Shown: positions 46,562 to 54,265 of the stretch, piece by piece | How the letters are laid out: every line of letters starts with the position of its first letter | Numbering within the stretch: position 1 is the first letter of the stretch | NCBI RefSeq assembly: GCF_030159255.1 | Contig: NZ_BSCT01000005.1 | Coordinates: 274,614 to 338,613 of the forward strand | From: Bradyrhizobium sp. SSBR45G | Lineage (GTDB): Bacteria > Pseudomonadota > Alphaproteobacteria > Rhizobiales > Xanthobacteraceae | Length of the DNA stretch: 64,000 bases | Reading direction: 5' to 3' | Notes under the pieces: generated by a model | What the model saw: the letters and a program-made list of their open reading frames with translations, nothing else | Told to the model about the DNA's origin: nothing | Database searches by the model: none | Translations under genes and position numbers: made by a program

Positions 46562-47362
46562 TCAGGGAAGGTTGTCGTGGATCGCGCGCGTCCAGCTGCC
46601 GTCGGGCTTGCCAGTGATGCTCTCGATGTCCGAGGACAAGTTCCAGAGCATCATGCCGCGCTTGGCACCTGCGCTGGGATTCCAGCGGCAGAGCTGCTTG
46701 GTCTCCTCCAGCGACGTGCCTTGCGTGATGGGACCGACCTTGTCGGACTTCACCCCGATCGAGATCTTGTCCGGGCTGATCACGGTCGCGTACTGCTCGA
46801 CCAGCGCGGTCATCGATGTGAAGTCGAGAAAATAGGCCATCGTGTTGATGCTGGTGAGCGTGGACGCGAGCTGTTTGATCACGTCCTTGTCACGATCGAA
46901 CAAATAGGTATCGAGCGTGAGGATCGCGTTCGGCATGGCCTTGCGCATGCCGGTCACGGTGTCGACGAACTGCTGACCGGGGAAGCTGTCGAGATCTTCG
47001 TTGTCGATATCGAAGCCGTCGAGATTCCATTGGTCGGAGAGATAGGCGCACCACGACCCGAACTGATCGGGATCGGTGATGCCGGTGTTCCATCCCACTG
47101 GCGGCTGCGGCGTGCCGATCAGCGACAGCAGGATCTTCATGTTTGGCGCCGTCTTGCGCAGCGCGGCGATCCCGTCGCGGATGCTGTCCCCGGTGTTCGA
47201 TTTCTGCAGGAACGCCTGACAGGTCGTATTTCCGGGGAAGAGGTTGGAGAAGGCAAGGATCAGAACGTCCACATAGGACGGTGTGTCCGCGAGCAGGGGC
47301 CCGTGCCCTGGCCCGGATGGAATGTATCCGAGCCAGAAGGCCGTGTAGCTTTGCTGGGCCAT
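46562..47362 (-). CDS. GH18-like (chitinase/endoglycosidase fold) protein
   Basis: A 266-residue protein. FWLGYIPSG, VDVLILAFSNL and MKILLSLIGTPQPPVGW are beta strands of a TIM barrel. NLDGFDIDNEDLD gives the family-18 signature D115-x2-D118-x-D120-x-E122 with Glu122 as the acid. ILTLDTYLFD, MAYFLDF and GMMLWNLSSDIES correspond to later barrel strands. There is no signal peptide and no chitin-binding domain. It could be a glycosidase or a lectin-like form; its substrate is unknown. The upstream gene ends 3 bases before it, so they are co-translated. Confidence 0.8.
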   Translation of the reverse strand: MAQQSYTAFWLGYIPSGPGHGPLLADTPSYVDVLILAFSNLFPGNTTCQAFLQKSNTGDSIRDGIAALRKTAPNMKILLSLIGTPQPPVGWNTGITDPDQFGSWCAYLSDQWNLDGFDIDNEDLDSFPGQQFVDTVTGMRKAMPNAILTLDTYLFDRDKDVIKQLASTLTSINTMAYFLDFTSMTALVEQYATVISPDKISIGVKSDKVGPITQGTSLEETKQLCRWNPSAGAKRGMMLWNLSSDIESITGKPDGSWTRAIHDNLP

Positions 47363-47365
47363 TTG

Positions 47366-47914
47366 TCAGATCCGCGTCGTGCCCGTGAAGGTCGGGACGG
47401 GATAGACCACGGCGTCGAGCGCCGTCGACTTCGTGATCGACGTGCCGTTGAGATAGAGCAGGCGCTGAGTCGGCGTCGCAATCAGATTGCCGCTGCTGCT
47501 GGGCTCGATGCGTACTGTGCCGCGCCAGCCGGTGCCGCCCTGCGGCAACGCCAGCTCGCCCGACGAGGATGTCGGCGGGATGCACTGGATGCCGTAGATG
47601 ATGGTTTGTCCGGCGCTGATCTGCTGATTGAGAAAGCCGCGGCCGGTCGACGCGAAGAACTGATTGTAGAGCTCGACATTGCCCTTCGGATCGATGAACT
47701 GCGCGGCGAGCGACTTCTGGCCCGAGCCCTGGGTGAAGTCGGTCGTCTCCTGGAAAATGACGTTGTAGTTGACCGATGACACCGACGCGCCGGGCGCCAG
47801 CGAGACCTGGACCCAATAGCCTTGGATGACGAAGGGATTTGCGGCGGTCGGTGGCAGAATCCCGCTGGGCACAAGAGTTTCTGCCAGCACTTCGAATGAC
47901 GACAATACGGTCAT
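47366..47914 (-). CDS. Beta-rich protein of unknown family
   Basis: A 182-residue protein. Its strand-rich sequence (GYWVQVSLAPGASVSSVNYN, AAQFIDPKGNVELYNQFFA, RGTVRIEPSSSGNL) suggests a beta sandwich, and a Pro/Thr-rich end follows. There is no signal peptide. AAGGAGA lies close before the ATG, so expression should be strong. It sits first in a two- to three-gene set with a GH18-like protein and a lipase, and a palindrome lies upstream. I cannot name a family; an accessory surface or binding role is a guess. Confidence 0.75.
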   Translation of the reverse strand: MTVLSSFEVLAETLVPSGILPPTAANPFVIQGYWVQVSLAPGASVSSVNYNVIFQETTDFTQGSGQKSLAAQFIDPKGNVELYNQFFASTGRGFLNQQISAGQTIIYGIQCIPPTSSSGELALPQGGTGWRGTVRIEPSSSGNLIATPTQRLLYLNGTSITKSTALDAVVYPVPTFTGTTRI

Positions 47915-47971
47915 GGCGGTATCTCCTTTGATGAAAACGACTGCTGTAAAGAGGACGCGACGCGCAATGGC

Positions 47972-47987
47972 GTGAAGATGTCTTCAC
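47972..47987 (-). promoter_or_regulatory. Palindromic operator candidate
   Basis: GTGAAGA, TG, TCTTCAC is a perfect 7-base inverted repeat 58-73 bases before the start of the unknown beta-rich gene, at the right distance to overlap its promoter. No regulator gene lies next to it. Confidence 0.5.
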
Positions 47988-48081
47988 ACCTCAAAATAGT
48001 AAAGTCACTGCTGTGTGATTATGAGTTGAGTCAACTTTGGTGACGGAAAGCATCTGCGATGTCGGTCGCTTGACGCGCAAA

Positions 48082-48112
48082 AAAATGGCCGGGGAGCGAC
48101 CCCGGCCATTTT
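48082..48112 (-). terminator. Intrinsic terminator of the OmpA-like gene
   Basis: AAAATGGCCGGGG pairs with CCCCGGCCATTTT over 13 bases around AGCGA. On the minus strand the stem runs into TTTTTTTG, so it terminates the gene ending at 48135. Confidence 0.9.
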
Positions 48113-48134
48113 CGTTTCAGCGTGCAACAGAGAC

Positions 48135-50243
48135 TCAGCGCGGCGGCGCGACGCCTGGAGGCGGCGGCGGCAGCGCGGCCTGGCCGCCATTGAGCAGCGG
48201 CGTGATGCGGCGGACCGTGACGCGGCGGTTGATGCGGCTCGGTCCCTGCGTCTGCTCCTTCAGGTACTGCTCGCCGTAACCCTGCGAGGTCAGGTTCTCC
48301 GCGGGCACGCCGAACTGCTGCGTGAGCAGGGTCGCGACCGATTCGGCGCGGCGGTCCGAGAGCGACAGATTGTCGGTCTCGTTGCCGACCGCGTCGGTAT
48401 GGCCCTCGATCAGGAAGACCTCGCGCGGATTGCGCTGGATCGCCTGGTTGAGGCCGTCGGCGATGACCTGCAGCTTCGCCGCCTGGTCGGGACCAATCTC
48501 CCACGATCCGGTCTCGAAGGTGATCGTGTTGAGATCGATCGACGGCATCAGCTGGCGCACCGATGGCGAGTAGCGGACCTCGTCGAGCGAGTAGCGGCGC
48601 TGGACGCGCTCCACCGGCGGCGCGATCAGCGTGTCGTAGATGACATCCGGCGGCGCCTCTTCGGCGTCGACGATGTAGCGGTTGTAGGGGATGCGGATCT
48701 CCGGTGGCGGCAGGTCGACATAGAAGCCGCCGACCGCAGCCGGATCGCGATAGGTGTTGTCGATGATGATGATCTCGCGGCCGCCGATATCGCGGCGGAT
48801 GCGGCGCAGCAGACGGCCGTCGGGGGCCGTGATCGTGACGATCTGGCTGCCGTCGGGGCGAATCACCACGGTGCGCGTCTCGCCGCGGTCCTCTCGCAGC
48901 ACCCGAATGTCGCGCGCGCCGTAACGGAAGCGCTCGAGCTCGTCGTGACGCACGAAGGACTGCCCGCTCGGATCGCGCACGATGACGCGGCCCGGCTCGT
49001 AGATCAGCGTGCGACCACCTTCCTGGACCTCGCGGCGCTGGCCGCGGAAATCGTCCATGCGCTGCGGTCCCTGCTGCGGAGCGCCCGGCGCGATCGGCGT
49101 CAAAGCCTGCTGCGTTGGCGGCGGCGGTGGCGGCAGCGGCGCCGTGATCTGCGGCGGCGGCCGGTTCGACATCGCGGGCGGACCGCCCTGCGGCACGCCA
49201 CCACTCAGGGCCGGCGGTGTGCCCGGGCCAGGTCCCGGGCCAGGTCCTGCGCCAGGAGCGCCAGCGCCCGGTCCCGCAGGGCCGGGTCCAGCCACGGGCG
49301 GAGGTCCGCCGGGGCTGCCGGGAGGCATGCCCGGACGTCCGCCGGGCGGCGGATTGCCGGCCACGGGCGGTGTGCCCTGCCCAGGTGTCTGAGCAGCCGG
49401 AGGTGTCGCCGGTGCGGGCGGCGTGCCGGGGGCAGGCACGACCGTTCCGGCTGGCGGCGTCGGCGCGCCACGCGGCGGCGGTCCACCCGGCTGGGCACCA
49501 GGAGGCGGTCCGCCGGCACCGGGACGGCCCGGACGCGGCTCTGCACCGGGAGGTGGCGGCGGTGTGCCAGGCGACGCTTGTGGCGGGGGCGGCGGCGAGC
49601 CGGGTCGAGCCCCCGGCGCAGCGCTGGGTGCGGGCGATGGCGGCGCTGGAGTGGCCGCGGGCGGCACCGGCGGGGTCGGCCGCGCAGGTGCCGGCGGGGT
49701 CGCCGGTGCAGCGACAGGAGGCGGCGGCGTCGGGCGGGCGGGCTCACGCGGCACCACGGGAGGGGGCGACGGCGAATGCTGCGGCGGGGCCGCGGCCGGA
49801 GGCGGTGGTGGTGTCGGACGTGACGGCGGAGCGGCCGGAGGCTCCGCGCGCGGCGGCGGGGGAGCCGGCCGCGGCGGCTCGGCGCGCGGGGGAGGCGGCG
49901 GCGGTGGTGGAGGGGCCGGCCGCGGCGCTGCGGCCGGCGGCGGAGGAGGCGGAGGCGGTGCAGGGCGCGGTGCGGCCGCGGGCGGCGGAGGTGCCGGCGG
50001 GGCGGCCTGATGCGGAGGCGCGGCTGGCGGCGCGGCGCCGGGACCTGGGCGCTGCGGCTGCCCTTGCTGCGGCTGACCATGCGGCGGCTGCTTCGGTCGA
50101 CCATCGGGACCGACCTCGCCCCCCGGACCACCCGGCCCTTGCGCGATGACCATAGGCGCGCTCTGCGCGTAGGATCCGGAGCTCGTCAGTTGCATTGCCG
50201 ACAGCGCGGTCGTCGCAAGCAGCAAAACGCGAAGTTTGCTCAT
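48135..50243 (-). CDS. OmpA-family protein with a very long Pro-rich region
   Basis: A 702-residue exported protein. After the signal (LLLATTALSAMQLTSSGSYA) nearly 350 residues are Pro/Ala/Gly-rich, with repeats such as PPPPPAAAPRPAPPPPPP. A middle part (MDDFRGQRREVQEGGRTLIYEPG) has beta character with a repeated VIRPDGSQIVTI-type strand. The OmpA domain ends it: FETGSWEIGPDQAAKLQVIAD, EGHTDAVGNETDNLSLSDRRAESVATLL and SRINRRVTVR, the peptidoglycan-binding Asp and Arg. The Pro tract probably spans the periplasm or beyond. Confidence 0.87.
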   Translation of the reverse strand: MSKLRVLLLATTALSAMQLTSSGSYAQSAPMVIAQGPGGPGGEVGPDGRPKQPPHGQPQQGQPQRPGPGAAPPAAPPHQAAPPAPPPPAAAPRPAPPPPPPPPAAAPRPAPPPPPPPPPRAEPPRPAPPPPRAEPPAAPPSRPTPPPPPAAAPPQHSPSPPPVVPREPARPTPPPPVAAPATPPAPARPTPPVPPAATPAPPSPAPSAAPGARPGSPPPPPQASPGTPPPPPGAEPRPGRPGAGGPPPGAQPGGPPPRGAPTPPAGTVVPAPGTPPAPATPPAAQTPGQGTPPVAGNPPPGGRPGMPPGSPGGPPPVAGPGPAGPGAGAPGAGPGPGPGPGTPPALSGGVPQGGPPAMSNRPPPQITAPLPPPPPPTQQALTPIAPGAPQQGPQRMDDFRGQRREVQEGGRTLIYEPGRVIVRDPSGQSFVRHDELERFRYGARDIRVLREDRGETRTVVIRPDGSQIVTITAPDGRLLRRIRRDIGGREIIIIDNTYRDPAAVGGFYVDLPPPEIRIPYNRYIVDAEEAPPDVIYDTLIAPPVERVQRRYSLDEVRYSPSVRQLMPSIDLNTITFETGSWEIGPDQAAKLQVIADGLNQAIQRNPREVFLIEGHTDAVGNETDNLSLSDRRAESVATLLTQQFGVPAENLTSQGYGEQYLKEQTQGPSRINRRVTVRRITPLLNGGQAALPPPPPGVAPPR

Positions 50244-50429
50244 GTGTTATGGTTTCCCGAAACGTTCTTTTTCAAGCACGGCGTGATCAACGATTATGCG
50301 TTAGGCTGGATTGTGGCGCAGTTCAAATCCGCCGACGGATTTATTTCGACGCGAAACAGCCGCCGGGCGGCCGCCATTCATGTCTCATTCAGTCTTGAAT
50401 TTCAAAGGCTTGGCACAACAAAACACGCC

Positions 50430-50454
50430 GAGAGCCGGCACCCTGCCGGCTCTC
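50430..50454 (-). terminator. Hairpin terminator after the small Pro-rich gene
   Basis: GAGAGCCGGCA and TGCCGGCTCTC form an 11-base stem around CCC. On the minus strand the stem is followed by GGCGTGTTTTG, consistent with ending the gene at 50489. Confidence 0.6.
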
Positions 50455-50488
50455 TCTCCTGTCCATCATGATCAAGGTTCAATCGCGG

Positions 50489-50737
50489 TCAATCCGTGAT
50501 CGTGCTTGAAGTGACCGGACTTGAAGTGACCGGGCTTGGCGTGGTCGGACTGAGCGGTCCGCGCCCTGGAACTTCATCCGGTGTCTGTCCGGGCAATTCG
50601 CGTGGCGGCTCCGGGGTGTCGGGCTCATGGACCGGCGGTGGCACCTCCGGGCTGGGATTTCCGACGGGGTCCTCGGGTGGCGGCTCGGCGGGATGGCCGG
50701 GGGTCGACGGCGGAATCTCGGGGGGCTCGATCGGCAT
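50489..50737 (-). CDS. Small Pro-rich protein
   Basis: An 82-residue protein, about one third Pro with many Glu and Thr (PPEIPPSTPGHPAEPPPEDP). It has no hydrophobic segment. Its ATG at 50737 overlaps the stop of the preceding gene by one base (TGATG), so it is probably translated by coupling, and a terminator follows. It is likely disordered. The overlap is the main reason for calling it real. A Gly-rich frame on the other strand is its shadow. Confidence 0.6.
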   Translation of the reverse strand: MPIEPPEIPPSTPGHPAEPPPEDPVGNPSPEVPPPVHEPDTPEPPRELPGQTPDEVPGRGPLSPTTPSPVTSSPVTSSTITD

Positions 50738-51222
50738 CACATCGCGACCTTGCGATTGTCCCCGATGTCTGGGCGCGTGCCGGTGACAGCGGCCGCGGCC
50801 GTCTTGACATAGCTGACGACGGTGCCCGGCGAGTCCCAGAACTCGGCGTATTCGGGGGTGATCCTGAGCAGGCGAATGTTCGGATCATCAGCGCTGTCCC
50901 ACCACGCCTTGGCCGTCGTCGTGAACAGCTCGCGGATCTTGGCGCGATCGTTGGAGATGGCTGCAGAGCCGGTCACAGAGACGTATTTCTGGCTGCCGGA
51001 ATCGGCGAACGACAGATTGACCTGCGGCGACCGCGCGATCTCCTCATCCTTGTGATGGCGCGCATCAGTCAGGAAGTAGATCATGCCTTCGTCGCGGGCG
51101 AGGTAGGCGCTCATCGGCCGGGATCGCAATTGGTCACCGTCGCGGGTGACCAGCATGGCGAAGCCGATCTTCTTCATCAGGTCCCAGGCGCGATCCTGAT
51201 CGCGCATGTCATCGTTGCTCAT
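50737..51222 (-). CDS. Pyridoxamine 5'-phosphate oxidase-like (general stress 26) protein
   Basis: A 161-residue FMN-binding split-barrel protein. WDLMKKIGFAMLVTRDGDQLRSRPM is the N-terminal flavin contact. MIYFLTDARHHKDEEIARSPQVNLSFAD and YVSVTGSAAISNDRAKI are strands of the barrel. ITPEYAEFWDSPGTVV ends it. The closest type is the GsiB/GS26-like stress family rather than the true PdxH. AGGGAG precedes the ATG at 51222. It precedes the Pro-rich gene with a one-base overlap. Confidence 0.9.
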   Translation of the reverse strand: MSNDDMRDQDRAWDLMKKIGFAMLVTRDGDQLRSRPMSAYLARDEGMIYFLTDARHHKDEEIARSPQVNLSFADSGSQKYVSVTGSAAISNDRAKIRELFTTTAKAWWDSADDPNIRLLRITPEYAEFWDSPGTVVSYVKTAAAAVTGTRPDIGDNRKVAM

Positions 51223-51305
51223 GGTCCGCTCCCTTGATGTCAGGAGCGATAACGTCGCGTCGTGCCGCGATGTTCCGAATGGGCGGACGAAACCCGGCTC
51301 CGGGA

Positions 51306-52133
51306 TCAACCGCGGAGCAGCAGGGTATTGCTGCGCGTGCGGCCGACCGCGCGATAGCCGCGGCTGATCATGTCGGCGATGCAATCGTTCTGCCATTCGT
51401 CGCGTGACAGATGCTCGATGACGACGGCGCGCGGCCACAGCGTGGCGGGCGCATCGCGGAAGAAGCAGGTCAGCACGCGGTCTTCGAAGCCTTCCACGTC
51501 GATCTTCAGCGCGTCGACCTTGATCGCGCCGGCCTGGTCGAGAATGGCCTGCAGCCGCAGCGACGGGACGTTGAAGGCCTCGGCGCCGGCCTCGCCGACC
51601 ACGACATGACTGGCCCCGAGATTGTCGCCATCGGTCTCGATCATCACCTCGCCGTCACGGTCGCCCGCCGCCGCAGCCACCAGCCTGACCTGACGCAGCG
51701 CGGACGCGTCGCGATTGAAGCTGAGCCGCGCATGGGTGACGGGATGCGGCTCGATTGCGATCACGAGACCGTTCGGCCCGACGTGACGCGCCAGCGGCAG
51801 CGCGAACGTCCCGACATTGGCGCCGATATCCACGGCAACCCCTCCGGGCGGCACGTGGCTGCGCAGGAAATCCAGCTCCTCGCGATTGTAGTCGGGATTG
51901 AACAGGGCGCCGCGCTCGGTCGCGTTGACCTGATGATAGAAGCGAAAGTTGGCGCATTGATAGCTGACGTCGACGGGACCGTCCCGCAGCAGATTCACCG
52001 CGCGCGTCAGCATCGGGCGGAATGCACCGCGCTTCAGCCCGGAGCCATGCGCCAGTCGGAGAACCAGCGCCTGAGCGGCATTGGGAGCAAAGGCCCCGAA
52101 GGGCAGCGGCGAAGGATCATGATCGGGCGTCAT
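51306..52133 (-). CDS. FkbM family methyltransferase
   Basis: A 275-residue SAM-dependent methyltransferase. VAVDIGANVGTFALPLARHVGPNG binds SAM. VIAIEPHPVTHARLSFN, LKIDVEGFEDRVL and the C-terminal HLSRDEWQND are typical of FkbM enzymes, which O-methylate sugars or polyketides. GAGGATCC is upstream of the ATG at 52133. It follows the ABC transporter gene by 115 bases on the same strand, so a link to that transporter's substrate is possible but unproven. Confidence 0.87.
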   Translation of the reverse strand: MTPDHDPSPLPFGAFAPNAAQALVLRLAHGSGLKRGAFRPMLTRAVNLLRDGPVDVSYQCANFRFYHQVNATERGALFNPDYNREELDFLRSHVPPGGVAVDIGANVGTFALPLARHVGPNGLVIAIEPHPVTHARLSFNRDASALRQVRLVAAAAGDRDGEVMIETDGDNLGASHVVVGEAGAEAFNVPSLRLQAILDQAGAIKVDALKIDVEGFEDRVLTCFFRDAPATLWPRAVVIEHLSRDEWQNDCIADMISRGYRAVGRTRSNTLLLRG

Positions 52134-52248
52134 GGTCGGATCCTCGATTGAAGGAGCCGAGCGATAGCCGGTTTGCCGCGCACTCCAATGAAGCCGGCAT
52201 GGCGGCATTGTGGTTTCACCACGACACAGTGTGGCGCTGCGGCGCAGC

Positions 52249-54204
52249 TCAGACCGCCTTGCGCTGGCGCAGGAAGCGGCCGATCAGGCGCCGCTTGCCC
52301 TTGCGCGGAATGAGATCGATGTCGCTCACCAGCTTGGCGCCGCCCTTGCGCCGCTCCAGCACGATCTTGCGGCTGTGGAATGCTTCGAGCTCAGCGCGAT
52401 GGGCGACGCTGACGATCGTCGCTCTCGGCAGTTCGCTCGTGACCATCTGCATCATCAGGTCCTGGCTCTTCTCATCGAGCGCGGACGTCGCCTCGTCGAG
52501 CACGACGATATCCGGACGGTGCAGCAGCAGCCGCGCAAAGGCGAGGCGCTGCTTCTCGCCGCCGGACAGCGTCTGATCCCACGGCGCCTCCTCCTCGATC
52601 TTCTCCTTGAGATGATCGAGGCCGACCTTGTGCAGCGCTTCGCCGACCTGCTCGACGCTCCAGTCCTCGGCGGCACCTGGATAAGCCACCGCACGGCGCA
52701 GACTGCCCGAGGGCACGTAGGGCCGCTGCGGCAGCATGAACAGCTGGCGGTCCGGGTGAAAGTTGATGCTGCCGCCGCCCCACGGCCAGAGGCCAGCGAT
52801 CGCGCGCACCAGCGTGCTCTTGCCGGTTCCCGATTCGCCGGCGACGAGCAGGCGCTCGCCGGGATCGACCACGACCTCGGTCTCGCCGACCACGGCGGTG
52901 CCGTCGTCGAGCGTGACCGAAAGATCGTTCAGGCTCAGCATCGCCTCGCCGGTCGTCTCGCCGCGCTTGATGCGGCCGATGCCGTCGCCGCGCTCGGCGC
53001 GCTCCAGCGCATCGAGCGACATCATCAGCGAGGCGATGCGGCGGGCGCACGCGTTCCAGTCGGCGAGACGCGGATAGTTGTCGACCAGCCAGCCGAAGGC
53101 GGTCTGCACGATCGTGAACGCGCTCGCCGCCTGCATCACCTGCCCGAGCGTCATGCTGCCGTCGAGGAATTTGGGCGCACACAGCAGCAGCGGCACGACG
53201 GGCGCGATGAGACTGGAGCCTTGCGACACCAGCGTGGTGCGCATGTGCTGGCCGGCCAGCCGCGCCCACTGCTGCAGGACTTTGCCGAAGGTCCGGTCGA
53301 TTCCGGCGCGCTCCTCGGTCTCGCCGCCAAGCAGCGCGATGCTTTCGCCGTTCTCGCGGACCCGGGTCAGCGTGTAGCGGAAATCGGCCTCGGCCTGGTT
53401 CTTGTCCTCCGAGGTCTGCACGAAGCGGCGGCCGATCGTCATGATCGAGCCGGAGGCGATGGCGGCGTAGACGATCGCCGCGATCACCAGGAAGCCCGGA
53501 ATGGTGAGCTCGGTGGCGCCGACACGCAGCGTCAACGCGCCGCCGATCGTCCAGAGCACGACGATGAAAGTCACCGCTGACAGAAGCGCCGAGGTCACGC
53601 CGGCGACGAAGTCGACCGGCGAGTCGGTCGCGATGCGCAGATCTTCGGCGATCCGGTATTCCGGATTCTTGTGGTCGCCGCTGACCAGATTGAGCTGGTA
53701 GTAGCGACCGCTCGTCAGCCAGCGGGTGACGACGCTGTCGGTCAGCCAGGCCCGCCAGCGGCGCTGGATCCCCATCCGCGCATAGACCTGCGCGACACCG
53801 AGAACGACGCTGCCGATCGCGAGCGGGAAGAAGATCGCGGTGAGATGAAACACGGTCGCCGAGTCGCGCTTCTCGATCGCATCGAAGATCGACCGGTTCC
53901 AGACATTGATGCCGTACTGAAACGCAACGGTTCCGACGATAAGGATGAGCAGGCTGATCGTGAACGGCCAGGCCAGGCGATCGCCGGCCCTGCCCCAAAA
54001 GCCGCGCGCGCTGATCCAGAAGCGCGTCAGCAGATAGCGCTTGCGGACCTGCTCGGCCTCTTCGGGCGACAGCTCCGGGTCCGGCTCGACCACTTCCGGC
54101 GGCGGCGGCTCGACCCGGTCGCCATTCTCGGCAGCGATCTCGATGATCGGTGCCTTCGTCGTCTGCGACGCGCCGGGCCGTGCGATGTCCTGAACCTGTG
54201 CCAT
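52249..54204 (-). CDS. ABC transporter, fused permease-ATPase of the BacA/SbmA (BclA-like) type
   Basis: A 651-residue half-transporter. A 70-residue Pro/Glu-rich head is followed by six helices (residues about 70-380) with RRWRAWLTDSVVTRWLTSGRYYQL and NPEYRIAEDLRIATDSPVDF, strong features of the ABC_membrane_2/SbmA-BacA permease. The ATPase has Walker A GESGTGKST, signature LSGGEKQRLAFARLLL and Walker B DIVVLDEATSALD. Bradyrhizobium BclA, of this architecture, imports peptides and protects bacteroids against plant antimicrobial peptides. This may be that gene or a paralogue. The hybrid kinase gene ends 61 bases upstream, so a sensor-transporter pair is possible. Confidence 0.85.
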   Translation of the reverse strand: MAQVQDIARPGASQTTKAPIIEIAAENGDRVEPPPPEVVEPDPELSPEEAEQVRKRYLLTRFWISARGFWGRAGDRLAWPFTISLLILIVGTVAFQYGINVWNRSIFDAIEKRDSATVFHLTAIFFPLAIGSVVLGVAQVYARMGIQRRWRAWLTDSVVTRWLTSGRYYQLNLVSGDHKNPEYRIAEDLRIATDSPVDFVAGVTSALLSAVTFIVVLWTIGGALTLRVGATELTIPGFLVIAAIVYAAIASGSIMTIGRRFVQTSEDKNQAEADFRYTLTRVRENGESIALLGGETEERAGIDRTFGKVLQQWARLAGQHMRTTLVSQGSSLIAPVVPLLLCAPKFLDGSMTLGQVMQAASAFTIVQTAFGWLVDNYPRLADWNACARRIASLMMSLDALERAERGDGIGRIKRGETTGEAMLSLNDLSVTLDDGTAVVGETEVVVDPGERLLVAGESGTGKSTLVRAIAGLWPWGGGSINFHPDRQLFMLPQRPYVPSGSLRRAVAYPGAAEDWSVEQVGEALHKVGLDHLKEKIEEEAPWDQTLSGGEKQRLAFARLLLHRPDIVVLDEATSALDEKSQDLMMQMVTSELPRATIVSVAHRAELEAFHSRKIVLERRKGGAKLVSDIDLIPRKGKRRLIGRFLRQRKAV

Positions 54205-54265
54205 CGCGCGATAACAGCAGTGCGAACAGAAGGTTCCCGGTTCGGTTCCGCCGCGCAGACGGGTG

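Noticed and set aside
49009..50010. Gly-rich frames on the plus strand
   Set aside because: They are antisense to the Pro-rich tract of the OmpA gene, where Pro codons read as Gly codons on the other strand.
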